Assembly: GCF_945859685.1 (NCBI RefSeq)
Contig: NC_079148.1
Span: forward strand, 46,573,946-46,637,945
Source of the DNA: Eupeodes corollae
Lineage: Eukaryota; Arthropoda; Insecta; Diptera; Syrphidae
DNA: 64,000 nucleotides
Direction of reading: 5' to 3'
Below, in pieces: positions 23,010 to 35,284 of the stretch (within the stretch, counting starts at the first letter, position 1; each line of letters begins with the position of its first letter). Both the position numbers and the translations under genes were made by a program. The notes beneath the pieces were generated by a model, which was not told the DNA's origin, did not search any database, and worked only from the letters and a program-made list of their open reading frames with translations.

Positions 23010-24302
23010 TATAATGGGTCCGATTTGTCAAATTGAAAATTTTGACATTTCTCGACGTTTGAAGGTCAGTAGAGTCGACATAAAAGATTTTTTAGAAAGA
23101 TGTCGTGCGTGTGTACGTACGTTCGTACGCCAGTAAGTTCCATAGCTCAAAAACCAGAGGAGATATCGACTTCAAATAATTTTTGTTATACAGATAATAA
23201 CGTAGAAAGATGCATCTTAAAAAAATTACGTGGGTGGTTTTTTGCCAAGGTGAACATTTTGGTTAACCCTAATATCCTACGAACCAAGAACGCTAGAGAC
23301 TTGAAAAAAATTATTGTAAGGCGATACCAAACACATATACACATCAAAAAAACTGAAGAAAAAAAATGTGCCACCACGAAAATTTTAGGAATTTTAAATT
23401 AAATTTCGACTCAATTATAAAAGCTGGTAAAAATTGATTTTCGACTCAAATATATTTTCAAAACTTTTAGATTATGGCTTTAAACCTATTTTAACTTATA
23501 AGAAATATTGTTTTCAACATCCGGAAAAATTTTGAGAAAAATAAAAACCTAAACAAAAAAATTAACAAAAGTTGTTAAAAATTGATTTTCGGCTCAAATA
23601 GATTTTTAAAACTTTGGGATATTGGCTTCAAACTAATTTTAACTTATAATTAATATTGTTTTCAACATTCTGAAAAATTTTCAGTTTTGACAGTTTTTTT
23701 ACAAAAAATAAAAACCTAAACAAAAAAATTAATAAAAGTTGGTAAAAATTGATTTTCGACTCAAATAGCATTTCAAAACTTTGAGATATTGGCTTTAAAC
23801 TAAAATTTAAAAAAGTAAAAATTTACTTTCGACTTAAAAAGCTTTTCAAACATTAAAAATATTGTCTTCCAACGTTTTTTATTTCACAGAAAATATTGTT
23901 TTCGGTATTCAGTAGTTTTTTTTATAAAAATTAAACAGTCCTTTTTTTAACAAAAAAAAATAAATCTACAGAAAATAGTACGCAAATCCAATAAAAATTG
24001 ATGTTCGTTTTCTGATATTTCTCAAATTAATTTCATTTATCCAATTTGTAAAAATTTTGAAAAATGCTAGTTAAATTGGTAAAAATTTGTTTTCGACTAA
24101 GAATCTATTTAATAAAACTAGATTATCAAACTAAACTATTTCTTTATATGAAAAGTATTGTTGGTAATTTAAATTTTTTTAAAAATAATTCAACTAACAA
24201 CTTTTTTAACCAAACACAAAAACTTACAAACCTTTAAGGAAGCCAAATCGACAGACAGGATGGGAAGTTATCAGTGTGGGTCGCATCCCAGCCTCTTTTT
24301 TT
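23010..24302 (+). repeat. Helentron/DINE-like repeat, copy B
   Basis: This has the same leader (ATAATGGGTCCGATTTGTCA at about 23010), the same interior monomers and the same 3' hairpin block (CAGGATGGGAAGTTATCAGT ... GCATCCCAGCCTC) as copy A. The 5' palindrome is missing, so the left end is truncated or replaced. It lies in the 18-kb acj6 intron. Confidence 0.82.
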
Positions 24303-27061
24303 TATATTCTTTTTGAGTAGTTTTTTTTAGTTATTGAGTAATTCCAACACTCGTTTCCAGTTTACCCTTTAATTTTATACATTTGTAATAATCAAATACT
24401 TACCTTTTCAAAGGAAGTATACAGGTTTCCGGGTACAACACTTCCACCAGCTACAAACAGCGAAAATCTGATTTAAAAAGTTGTGGCAGTGTATGCGTTT
24501 TACATATTGTAATATTTACAAACAAATGTTTACTTTTTTAAAAATCAAAATAAACCAAAAACCCAAAATCTATCCGCATACACAAACAATTTCTTTTAAT
24601 AAATTCATGCTTCCCATTGTCAGCTTACTCTTTTCTTATGTCCACGTGGTTGTGGTTTTCAAACATGTCCCTCAAACGACGACATTAAAGGGTTATTTAA
24701 AAAATAATAAATATGATTTTGAATACTCCCATTCTGTTCTTTATAATGGTTCACTTTTATTTTGATTACGAACACTAAAAATATTTAAACTGATTTTTAA
24801 TTAATAACCAGTTCTTACACCTGCATAAATATTTATTATACAACATCACCCCTATTTCAATATTATAAATATGGACACAGAGGTGCAGTGGTGGCGGAAT
24901 CTCAACTCAAAAAATGAATAACCATTATCACTCATGTCGGATAACATCTAACTCTTCTAAGGGATGATTTGACATGCAGAACACTTGTCAAAATATGAAC
25001 TGTGAACCAGTTGTTAATTTTTTTTTTCAAAACTACCTAAAATACATACATACCCGTTATCATATCTGTTAACAAAAATAAAATCACTTTGCTTCCAAAT
25101 TGCATTCTAATGGACATATGCTGTTATAAACTGAAAACAAAAAAGAAACAACATCTACCTATACCTACCTTCCGGGTCTTGAGCCACAACCATCCCCTTT
25201 AAGTGCTCTTTCATGTGTTCCACATTAATGAATATTATTTGAAAGTAATCTGCTGGGCTTTATCGAATCCGAATCGAAACTCCCTAAACTCAAACACACT
25301 ATAGACAATATTATACATGCACCATGTGTTGCATATTTTGTATATACATCTAGAGAACAGAAATCACTTGTTTCGAAAATGTAAAAACAATGAGAGGTGT
25401 ATAGAATTCACATATTCGTACATATCAATGTTAAAAACATCAACATTACTAATACCCAACTATATAACCCTTATGATGTTATCTTTGGAATATTAAAAAT
25501 GAAAATCCGGTGCAAAGTGCATATTACTAACGCAAAAAGGAACATCAAATTGATCGTATTAATAAATATAACTGGTTCAGCCCGCCCATATAATCAACTT
25601 AAAGATTAGAACGATTTTCCATATCGAAACTACTCGTTTGCCATTTTATGGCAATGAATACGATTAACTATCTCCCACGGGATTACCCTAACATCCATAG
25701 AGTATTGCATATCAAAGGCAAACCCTTCGTATATTGAAAATCTTTCAATATGGTCTGGATTCAACCACCGGACTGGTGTTTGCAGATTTTGCGTAGCGCA
25801 CCCCTTAAAGCCTCAATGGAAATAAATCATAATATGCTTTTCTTTCTCTGCAGCATCAAACCTATAAGTCTAACCGTTACCGCGCGCGTGGTAGGTATAA
25901 GGTGGGTTTTATAACCCTGCGTAATATGGGCTCACTGATGGTGGGTTTATTTGGTATGTTGTGTTGTAGTTGCTTGTATAGAAAATAAGGGATATACACA
26001 AACAAGAAAAAAAACAAGGGATACAGTCTTGAAATTCAGATTTCTTTCCCATTACTCTCCCTTAACACAATATTGATACGTTTCCCAGAAGAGTATAAGA
26101 GACTCGCATATAAATGGGCAGGATGAGTGCTTTTGTGTAGAAGTCATGTACCGCATTAACAACATGTTAACCCCGGCAAATATCAAGGTTGAAAAACTAA
26201 TACAAGATTGCTTACCAAACAACAGAAGCCAGCTCAGCCAGTAGCATCACATCAGGGTGATAAAATGAGGAGATGCAGAGTCGATTACGTGGGCAACCCC
26301 AGTAGCAATTTGTTGTGTTTTTATTTTATTTTTATTATTTTTTTTTTGTTGCTATTTTATCTTGTCGTTTTTCGGATACTTTTACCCTTCATCTTTCATT
26401 CATTTTTACCAAACAACACTCCATACATGAAGTGATGGGAGTGGACAGGGACGGGGAAGGGGACGATCGCCCTCCTTACAAATGACAAGTATTTCAATTT
26501 CTTGTTGTTTGTCTTTTATACGAGAACAACAGATGGTTTACGCAATCACCGTGATAAACATTATTTATACCTATATTTTGATCCGCAGAAAGGATATTTT
26601 TTTAAATAGAGGTATTGATCTAGAATATTACGGGATTTGTTTTCTTGATGATTCGAAAATGAGATAAGGTACTTACGAACATATTATAGTTTTTTTTTGG
26701 TTTTATTTTTTACACTTAAAGTTGGCTATTAGCACGGAACCAACAACTTATGTTGTCATATTTTTTGAATTGGTGCTCATATATTCTTTTTTGAGATTAA
26801 TACAATTTCAAAAACGTATATCTGGTCCAAGGCCATACTTTCTTGATTTTTTCCTGACACAGAGGTATACAAAAGGATGCCTTTCTTACCTACCCTAGAT
26901 TCTAAATAAAATACCATTTTTGGTCGTTTATATAAAAAAGACTGTGATGTAAACCACACTGATAACTTTCCATTCCGTCTTCGATTTTTATAAAACTTTA
27001 ACAAATAATTCATATAAATTTTTGTGTGAGGAATAAAGTCAATTGGCGTATTTCTTTTTTT

Positions 27062-27618
27062 GTTCAGAGCTGAGCACTGAGCAGGGCCTGTGCGAACAGA
27101 GAATAGTAGAGTGGAGTTCAGAGCAGAGTATGTTCAGAGCTCTCTGATTGAATTATGAAACAACTTGAGCACTAAACTGTCATGATTTGAAATGTCAAAT
27201 GATATATTGGTTTCTTGAAGTCTGTTTGAAGGCATTCAAAAGTTTCTTTAGTAAAATTAATTAAAAAAAAAAAAAACAGACATAGCGTTGGCCCATTTGA
27301 TGCCTAAAATAAATTTGATTCATAAAAATGCTATATGCAATTATTTTTTTCTAAATTATCTTCTGCACTTGAGCGACCAGCCTCTTCCGCAGCTCTTATT
27401 GTTTTGACGATGATTTTTTTTTATTTCGCAGCTTTCAATTTCAAATATCAAATTGTTTGCGTTCAGCATTTTACTCTGTTTACTCTGTTATTTTATTCCG
27501 AGCTCACAGAGCGCGTTTTGAACATGTTCAGCACTAAAAAAGAAACACGAATTTGAAGCTCTGAACGAGCAGAAAGAAACACAATTATTTTTTTGACAGT
27601 TCGAGCTCCGCTCTGAAC
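27062..27618. mobile_element. Candidate MITE with GTTCAGAGC ends
   Basis: The left end reads GTTCAGAGCTGAGCACTGAG. The right end, reverse-complemented, reads GTTCAGAGCGGAGCTCGAAC. CAGAGC/GCTCTG words recur several times near both ends (for example 27115, 27131, 27559). Non-coding, about 560 bp. No target duplication was resolved, so the boundaries are approximate. Confidence 0.55.
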
Positions 27619-28598
27619 TAAAAAATAAAAACGCCAAATATCTTTCTTTGTTCTTGTAATACTTGAGTCAAAAAACATTTCTTATCAGATTTGTTTTTGT
27701 AGGTTTTCGTGTTTTGTAAAAATAGTTGCCGATTGAATTTTTCTGAAAAAAAACTAACTAAAAATTTTAAATATGATAAAACAAGTTTGATCTGAATATG
27801 TGTCCGAGATTTTTATTTGAAAACAAACACCAATTTATAATACTTTTTTTTAAGTTTTTATTTTTTGGTAAAACAATACTGTAAATCGTTTTTTTCTGAA
27901 GATTTTACCAGATATCAAAAATCATGCTTTATATTAACTTAGGTGAAAATCAGAATTCAAATCATCAATGAAAATGACTTTTAATATAAAATCCAAAGAA
28001 GGAAATTCAAGTACTAAAGTATTAATGTAAAGTACGGTGCGTTTTCTGTTATCGTTTTTAATTTTTTAAAATACGTTAAATGTTTAACAATAAGCTTAGA
28101 ATGCTTGCTTAAATCAAAACTTAAAACTTACATAATTTCAACTACTTATAGCAAACAAAAAGAAATTTAAAGCTTGCAGATTTTAGATTGTCATCTGTCA
28201 ATGAGTATATGAGATTAAGAGGACTATTTGCTTCATAGTTCAATCTGCTTAAATTAGTTCTATGGCTTGAATTCCTTCTAAAGCTAGCCTAGCTCAGGTC
28301 TGAATAAATTCGTCCAAAAAATTGATGGACATGAAATCGTTCTATTCAATAAACCAGAGCCCTCTTTCATAAAAATTGACAGGTGACAATTCTACAAATG
28401 TGTAACACTTATTTGACAAAATTTGTATTTCATAAAATATTGACAGTTGATAAATTTGTCAGAAAAATACAATCACACAATACCTGTACTTATTAAAAAA
28501 TGTATCGTGACAGTTTCATTTTTAAGTCTTGAAATGTATTTTGCGTTTTGTTACTATTCTGTCATTTGATGTAATACATAAAAAAAAGACTCTGTTAA

Positions 28599-28989
28599 GG
28601 GCCTTGCACATGAGAGCGAACAACGAATGTACGAACAATGATTTTACACATTTCAAAAAGTCAATTTCAAACAAATACACATTTAAGTTATAAGAAACCA
28701 CTTGACACTTATGTAAGGATAATAAAATTTGCATTTTGTTTTCTAAAACAAGATAATTTTGTAAAAACAATTTGGTAGTAACGAATTGCAGTGTGGTTGC
28801 TACGAACTGTCAAATTCTATTCGCGTTCCACATACCATCCACATACCATCCACACTGCAACGCATAAATTGTTCGCGCTCAACTTAGCCTCAAAATTATA
28901 TAGAAATAAAACTCATGTGAAAGAAAAGTCAAAATATGCGAACATCCACAGTTCGCAGTTCGTAGTTCGTAGCTCATGTGCAAGGTTCT
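28599..28989. mobile_element. MITE with GNNCCTTGCACATGAG ends, nested
   Basis: The left end is GGGCCTTGCACATGAG. The right end reverse-complements to GAACCTTGCACATGAGCTAC. Both sit next to TTAA (28595-28598 and 28990-28993), which gives either a TTAA or a TTA target duplication. It lies inside the outer element at 28357-29588. A single-ended relative is at 11937. Confidence 0.78.
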
Positions 28990-29016
28990 TAACTCTTTTA
29001 ATTTTACACTTGACCG

Positions 29017-29370
29017 TAAGGCACCAGTTAAAGCTGTCTTTGGTTTTCATTATTCAAATAAACATTGGAATTTTTTACAGGTCGTTTATAGCTAATATTA
29101 AATATTTGTCATTCAAAAAAATTTCCTGATTGAGATCCACCGAAAAATTTTGACTGACAGAAATCTATCATTGGAATTGTGTAAAATTGGAACACAAATC
29201 GGTGGAACAATTCATTTCACTTTTGAACATAAAAGTATCAGCTGTTCAGGATCTTGAATAAGAGAAAAATAAATCCGCGATTAAACTTTTTTTCTCAAAC
29301 TAAATTCTTTGTGTGATTTCCGACCGATAATTTTCATTTGTAATCAAAGGCAAACATAGTCATACTGACA
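29017..29370 (+). mobile_element. MITE of the GCTATAACTGG family, third copy
   Basis: It begins TAAGGCACCAGTTAAAGCTG and carries the same interior blocks as the copies at 15.9 and 50.9 kb (TTGGTTTTCAT, CATTGGAATTTT, GAACATAAAAGTATCAGCTG, TTTGTGTGATTTCCGA). It stops near AAAGGCAAACATAGTC without a clear terminal repeat on the right. It is nested in the outer element. Confidence 0.72.
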
Positions 29371-32084
29371 AATATGTAAATTGTAATTTCTTGTTACTTC
29401 ATCGGAAAATTTCTGACAATTGTTGAAAAATACTCCACAACTAATAGTCATGACAATTAAAAGAAAACATGACAGTTCTCAGAAATTGTCAAATTGTTTA
29501 TGGAACAGATTTTGACAATTGTAAAGATAGAATAAATTAACAAATGGTCACCTGTCACCGGTAGTCAATGTTTATGAAATAGGCCCGAGATACAAAACAG
29601 AACTGCAAATACTCTCTTTGACCAAAAAGAGATGGGAGATTGTTCAAGAAAAGCCTTTGATGGTATGGAGGCGACGACGTTTTTATTTATCTTATGACAA
29701 AAGATGACAGCTTCAAAAGTGACAGCTTTCTAAATAACAGTTTTCTAATCACTTGCAACATCTTCGATTTAAGTACAAAGTAATGATGCCTATGAAAGAT
29801 TACTAAAACAAAACAAGCCCGTCTAAAAAGTCCTATATATTTCGCTTATGATAGAATTGGTAAATAAAAATGTACATCTGACCAAATTCTTGAGAATTTA
29901 TACCCATTGAGTTGTGTGCTTGCAATATAACATTTATATAACCCTCTCTTTGGTAACATATATTAATTGGCTGTATTTCGTAATATTATTTTTTGTCATT
30001 GTACAAACATCATTACTAACAAATGTGCGTATCTAAAGTGTCCTCTAAAATAAATAGCAATCAATTATAATTTCTTTCATGGGAACAATAAAACCGCAAA
30101 AACATACATAGAACAAAAACAAGAGCGAGAACCGTGTCCTTTAAATACATACCCGACTCATATCTTACTGCATGCAACGTTTATCAAAACATAAAGTCCT
30201 AAGCAGTATCGCCATCGATGCATCAACACCATCATCATCAGTCTTGAGTTTGAGTTTCATATCATTTCCCCTCCTTACATTTAATAATAACCGATGTGGA
30301 AAGCAAAAGCAATTATTTCACATATAATAACACATCAAGGACCTTCATTCAAACATTGAAAATAAACTTTGAAACAAAAGAAGGTGTATACCAATTTTAT
30401 TCTTTTTATTTTTGGTTTGTTTTTGTTAAATTGTTATTATTTTTCGTCTGATGTAGTCAAAAAGGAAGAAAATACAAACAATGTCCTGTTGGTGGTGGTG
30501 AACTACCAACCAATAAACCATCAGAAGCAGGAGCACACCAAGTTCAGTTCCGCAATTGAAATTGTGATTGTGATAAAAGCAAAGATCTTAGCCAAACATA
30601 AAATTAATTTCAAGTGCTCTAATCATACTCTGACGATATTTACCTAATTGAATGTAACAGTAATGGAAGTCAAACAACAGAGAGTTCAAGTTGAAAGTAC
30701 CTTGTTTGTCTTATTTCAAGCCTTGATGCTGATGATGCCAGAGAATGGTGCACGATTTCAATATGTTTATTAGAGGGTGGTTTGAAAACCCGACTTTATG
30801 CCGCCCGCTGCCGCCGCAATATACAGTCTTTGTACATACATATATATCTAGATAATTTTGTGGCTTTTTGATCAGGTGGAATAATAGGAGAGTGAAACTT
30901 TGAAATGAAAAATATTTGCGTTGCAGGGTTGGGCTGCTGTTGTACGTAACGTAGGTATACGTATATAGTTGCCTCCGGCTCCGGGTAGTTTTAGAAATCT
31001 GGTCACCTTTTGATGCTTTTTTTCAGTGCAGTCGATGTTGTTTATTTTTATGCTTTTACAAGTACTATACAAGCTATAGAATCTACGTATGTATAGGCTT
31101 CAAAGTCTATTCTAGCTTGCAGTTAGTTCATTTATGCTCTGGGTACAGGCAAGGCGGATATGGGCACAAGCACAGTAATGTCAATGTTTGTTCAACAAAT
31201 TAAATCGGCATGTAACTTAATTTAGTTAGCAAACAAACCAATCACTCATTTCTCTCCTGCATTATATCTATGCTACTATGTATGGTGTAAGCCTATAACG
31301 ACAACGGTAGTTAGTTTAACATAGAAAATATACACATTTTAGTCTAATTAAAAGCCTTAAGCAAAACTCTTTTTTTTTGTGTATGTTTAAATGATTTTGG
31401 CTCAAACAACATTTCGCTTGATTGCATTTTTAATAAATATTAAAATAATATAGTTTTATTAACGAATAATTTTCAAATATATTGAAAAGTATATAATAGA
31501 CTTATAAGTTTGAAAGAATTATAAGTACCTTAAAAGACCGAAAAGCCGCAATTTTAGTAATTTTACTAACATACATAAGTCAAAACTCAAAATTTCATTA
31601 TCAGATGGAGAAGTGAACTTAAAGCCTTTTTTCAATTTGAAGTGTTAGGTATCTGACAATAGCAATTGGTGAGATCCACTCCCCATTCTAATAAAATACA
31701 AGATTGGGTCTCACCAACCTGCTCAGGTTTTTCTTCAGAAATATAAATGCCACTTAATTAATCCACACAAAATATTTGATTTATTAAATTGTCTTTTCCA
31801 AAATCGGTACATCGAATTTTTCTTAAATTATTTTTTTAATAGTTTTATAATTTTGTTAAAACAATTTTTGGTATTCAGTTATTTAGTCTTTATAAATATG
31901 TAGTTTACATTTGAATTTCGTTTAAAAGTGGTGAACCCTTTCTAAGATATTTTTTTAAAATACAAACAAAATAATGATACTTTTGATCATCAAATATTAT
32001 TAAAACAGTACAAGAGCTTGTACAGAAAATCGGCTGAAATCGGTTCATTAGTTCTTGAGAAAACTTAAAAACAAAATTACGGAA

Positions 32085-32755
32085 GCGATGGAAGATTTAT
32101 GAGCGTAAGCCTATGATTGTATAGGGTGGAAGTTTGAGTCTATTGGACCATGGGACGAAACGGAGGCAGAAGCTCATGAATCTTCTTTGTACTCCTTCTA
32201 TTCTGTTTATATGGACTGAATAAAAGGGAGCCCATATTATGCTGCCATATTCGAATATTGGTCTTACAAATGATATATAAAGAAGTTTAAGAATATAAAG
32301 GTCGCGAAAATTATGTGAAAATCGTTTTATAAATCCGAGTGTCTTATCTGCTTTTTTAATAATATAGTCACAATGTTTTGTAAAAGTTAATTTTGAATCA
32401 AGAATAATACCTAGGTCAGAGAAAGTAGTGAGTTTAGTCAAATAAGAAGAGTCTAATTAATAATTTAAAGTCAAAACATTTTGTTTGCGTGTAAAACACA
32501 TTGATTTACATTTGTTTATGTTAAGTAAAAGCTAATTTATAAAACACCATTCGCGAAAACTATTTAGATCATCTGTAGTAATGAGTCAATACGTTTGAAA
32601 ATTTTAATGTCATTAAAACAGATCAGTGTTTTATAATAGAAGGTAACTCGTTAACGTACAAAATAAACAGTAAAGGTCATAAGTGGCTACCTTTGGAAGT
32701 TAATGTTTTATGGCACAATTTATCAAAGGCCTTACTGAAGTCTGTGAAGACTTCA
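32085..32755 (-). pseudogene. Jockey-type LINE reverse transcriptase remnant
   Basis: The minus-strand reading begins at VEVFTDFSKAFDKLCHK (about 32700-32755), which is RT motif A with its catalytic Asp. It goes through LYVNELPSIIKH near 32645 and ends in an uninterrupted frame (32097-32441) containing LGIILDSKLTFTKH, FIKRFSHNFRD and PIFEYGSIIWAP. The segment that should hold the second catalytic motif (the ADD block) is reduced by a deletion, and stops interrupt the middle. Immediately upstream on the minus strand the RT sequence is cut off by a 21-bp minisatellite (32757 on). Clade is suggested by overall resemblance only. Confidence 0.82.
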
Positions 32756-32756
32756 A

Positions 32757-33465
32757 CGTTGACAACTTTGGTGACAGCCACGGTAGTCAATATGACAGCC
32801 ATGGTAGTCAATATGACAGCCACGGTAGTCAATATGACAACTGCGATAGTCAATAGGATAATTGAGGTAGTCAATATGACAATTTTGGTTGAAAACAGAC
32901 ATTTAATTTGACTCATGGGTAGTCAATATTAAAATCCCGGATAGTAAATTTTGTAAAATCAGTACCCGTGGCATGATGGTAAGTGCGTTGGACTGTCATT
33001 CCAGAGATCTTGGGTTCGATCCCTGCCTATGCCATCTAAATCCTTTTCACGGGTACTGCCTCTTGCGTGGAATTGACAAATTCTTCAAGAGTAACTCTTG
33101 TCATGAAAAAGTGCTTTCTCAAATTAGCCGTTCGGATTCGGCATATAAACTGTAGGTCCCCTCCATTCCTGACAACATTACTCGCACATAGGAATGGTTG
33201 AGAGTTGTAAGTCACTAGGCCCTAGTTCTCAACGGACTGTTGCGCGACCCAATTTATTTATTTATAGTAAATTTTGGTAGTCAATATGGCAACAAAATTG
33301 TCATATTGATTACCGAAGTTGTTCTATTGACTACTTTTGTTATCATATTGACAACCCAAAATTGACAATAGTCATTTTTTTAAAATAAGGTTGTCATATT
33401 GACTATTTTGCTAAATTTCAAGTTGACTATCGAAGATTTTTAATATGACAACTTTTTTTTTCTGT
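32757..33465. repeat. 21-bp minisatellite with inverted counterpart, split by a SINE
   Basis: Six tandem 21-bp units of the type TGACAGCCACGGTAGTCAATA occupy 32772-32897, and further TAGTCAATAT words occur at about 32921 and 33283. On the far side of the inserted SINE (32964-33253) the same motif appears inverted, as GTCATATTGACTA-type words at about 33298, 33325, 33342 and 33391. The forward and inverted arrays could form a long imperfect fold-back. The long open frames on both strands at 32677-32916 result from the period being a multiple of three. Confidence 0.8.
32964..33253 (+). repeat. SINE copy 5, complete, with tRNA-like head
   Basis: This is the best copy of the family. A tRNA-like head (about 32968-33036) begins TGGCATGATGGTAAGTGCG, an A-box-like block, and contains GGTTCGATCCC, a near-perfect RNA polymerase III B box. 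Its ends TGGCATG and TATGCCA can pair as a 7-bp acceptor-like stem. The conserved body (GGGTACTGCCTCTTG, GAGTAACTCTTGTCATG, TTCGGATTCGGC, CTCCATTCCTGACAACATTA) ends at GGACTGTTGCGCGACC and an ATTTATTTATTTA tail. It is inserted in the 21-bp minisatellite. Confidence 0.92.
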
Positions 33466-33930
33466 GTACTGATATTTTTCTTTTTAAAAATGGAAAAACG
33501 CCTGAGGCAAATCAGCTTAAAACCGAGGACGAGGACAGGTAGACGAACGCAATAAGGGGACCCATTTTTTTCGACTTCATGGCAATGTCATGTTTGATTA
33601 AAATCTCGAATTCAACATTTTTTACTAATGAAATACTTCTCATAAAGTTATTATAAGTAGCGAGTACAACAATCAAAGCACATTAAATAAAGGATCAATA
33701 TTTCAGTTAAGTAATAAATCAGTCTTTCATTTTAATTTTCTGTTTCTATATAACAACCATAAAAATAGAAGAAAATAAAAATAAAGATAAAGTACCGCTA
33801 TATGACTATGAATTTGCAGAATCTTCTTATTATTTAAGAAGTTTAAATGTACGACTCGAAATGCGTGAGAAAGATCAGAACTCTTAGGTTGTTCAACTAG
33901 CAAATTATCTGGTAGAAATAGCGTATGCTA

Positions 33931-34593
33931 GGACCCTATTTCACCAAACACTTTGTATATAACTTTTCACCTAATAACCATTTGCAAAGAGGAAATTATC
34001 GAATTAAAAAGTTTTTTTCTTTGCAAAAAAGGTTTTACAAAACTCAAGTTTTCAAAATACAAAGTCTTTTGTGACAAGTGAAATGTTTCGTTATTTTGTA
34101 AATTATTTGTTCGTATCCTTCAATGGACTTGATAGCAAGTTCCTTTTGCAAAGCTGTCGTAAGATAATTTAAAAAAAATTAATTGTTTTGAAGAAGATTT
34201 TTTGATTTTTGATGATTTGATTTTTCGACAAAAAAAACGTTTTCGAATAACGAAAAGTATCATGCTGTCTAAAAATAATAGTGGACATACATTACAATTT
34301 AATAGACAAAGAGTTATGTAATTAAGTTTCTTGCAAGAACTGCATTGAGCTAAGAATGGAGCCTAATATTGAGGTAATAATAAACTAAGAGTAATTTATC
34401 GAGTATCGAATTTGTCTATAACACTTGTCAAAATAAGAATTAATTGCAAAGTTGTATTATAAATTGCTGAAAAACTTTTCCTTTTCACTTTCCAAATAAA
34501 GTCCGCCAAATTTAAAAGTTAAAAAAAAATTCTTTGCAATTTTACTTTGCAGGATAATGTTTTTTTGAAAAGGGAAACATTTTGGTGAAATAG
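33931..34593. mobile_element. MITE with GGNCCTATTTCACCAAA ends
   Basis: The left end is GGACCCTATTTCACCAAA. The right end reverse-complements to GGCCTATTTCACCAAAATG. Both are flanked by CTA (33928-33930 and 34594-34596), a possible 3-bp duplication. It is about 660 bp and non-coding. The CCTATTTCA core resembles the ends of the element at 28357-29588, which suggests related families. Confidence 0.72.
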
Positions 34594-35284
34594 GCCCTAG
34601 GACGTTTAAAACATTGAGATGCGAAATAAAATGGGGTCGGTGCCTATCCGTTTACAAGGAATGTGCACTGCATTGTAAAATTATATATTTTCAGTACAAA
34701 TCTCATGCGTATATCTATAATACCAATTTGTACTAAACTGGTTTGCAAAACCGTTTTCATGAAAAACTTGAGTACAACTCACTGCCATGAATCCAAAGAA
34801 TCTGTGAAAATAATACAGATAGGTCTACAACCAACCGAACTTCCAGGAATTAAAATCAGTTTACTATTGAACTCAATTCCGGAAAAATCTCAAGTTTGGA
34901 GATGTAGAATGTTTTACTTAACTGTTTCTTTCTATCATTTAATATTCAACATTTAAAAAAAAGGTTGGATTGTTTACATCATAAGGATAACATTAAGCAT
35001 AAAACAGTGCCATTAGTACTTCTGCAACTTTTATGTTAATCAATCCTGATCTCAGGGACCAATCGAAAATTGTATATGCATTGGAGTTTCTAGAATTAAG
35101 TTAACCACACAAAATATTAAAAAACAAATATTTACAGTGTCTACCGATTAAAGTAATACCAGTTGTGCTTTTACTTTTTATAATTATTCTATTATTATTT
35201 CTGGAGAACGGAATTTATGAACAATGAATTTTACTCAATAAAATATATAATTATATTGATAAAGGTTTGAAATAAAATTCTTAG

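Larger units (their letters stand above)
28357..29588. mobile_element. Outer TIR element (GGGCCTNTTTCATAAA ends) with two nested MITEs
   Basis: The left end GAGCCCTCTTTCATAAAAAT followed by TGACAGGTGAC, and the right end (reverse-complemented) CGGGCCTATTTCATAAACAT followed by TGACTACCGGTGACAGGTGAC, mirror each other over about 35 bases. About 1.23 kb apart, they enclose two other repeats, at 28595-28994 and 29017-29370. Without these insertions the element would be roughly 480 bp. No coding capacity. Confidence 0.72.
17282..35284 (+). other. acj6 intron of about 18 kb between the POU-IV box and His-rich exons
   Basis: This is intronic by position. Repeats within it are listed separately. Stretches 17282-19774, 20065-20935, 24305-27060, 29590-32085 and 34603-35284 show no recognisable gene, RNA or repeat beyond low-complexity AT-rich sequence. 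Isolated frames such as 18178-18441 and 18573-18956 resemble no family I know and are not called. Confidence 0.75.

Noticed and set aside
32677..32916. Overlapping open frames on both strands with VVNMT / VILTT repeats
   Set aside because: They are produced by the 21-bp minisatellite, whose period is a multiple of three. Only the last part of the minus frame (FTDFSKAFDKL) is real LINE sequence.
32968..33036. Possible functional tRNA gene
   Set aside because: The A and B boxes and a 7-bp acceptor-like stem are present, but the T arm does not pair properly, the anticodon loop varies between copies, and the sequence is always joined to the same SINE body.
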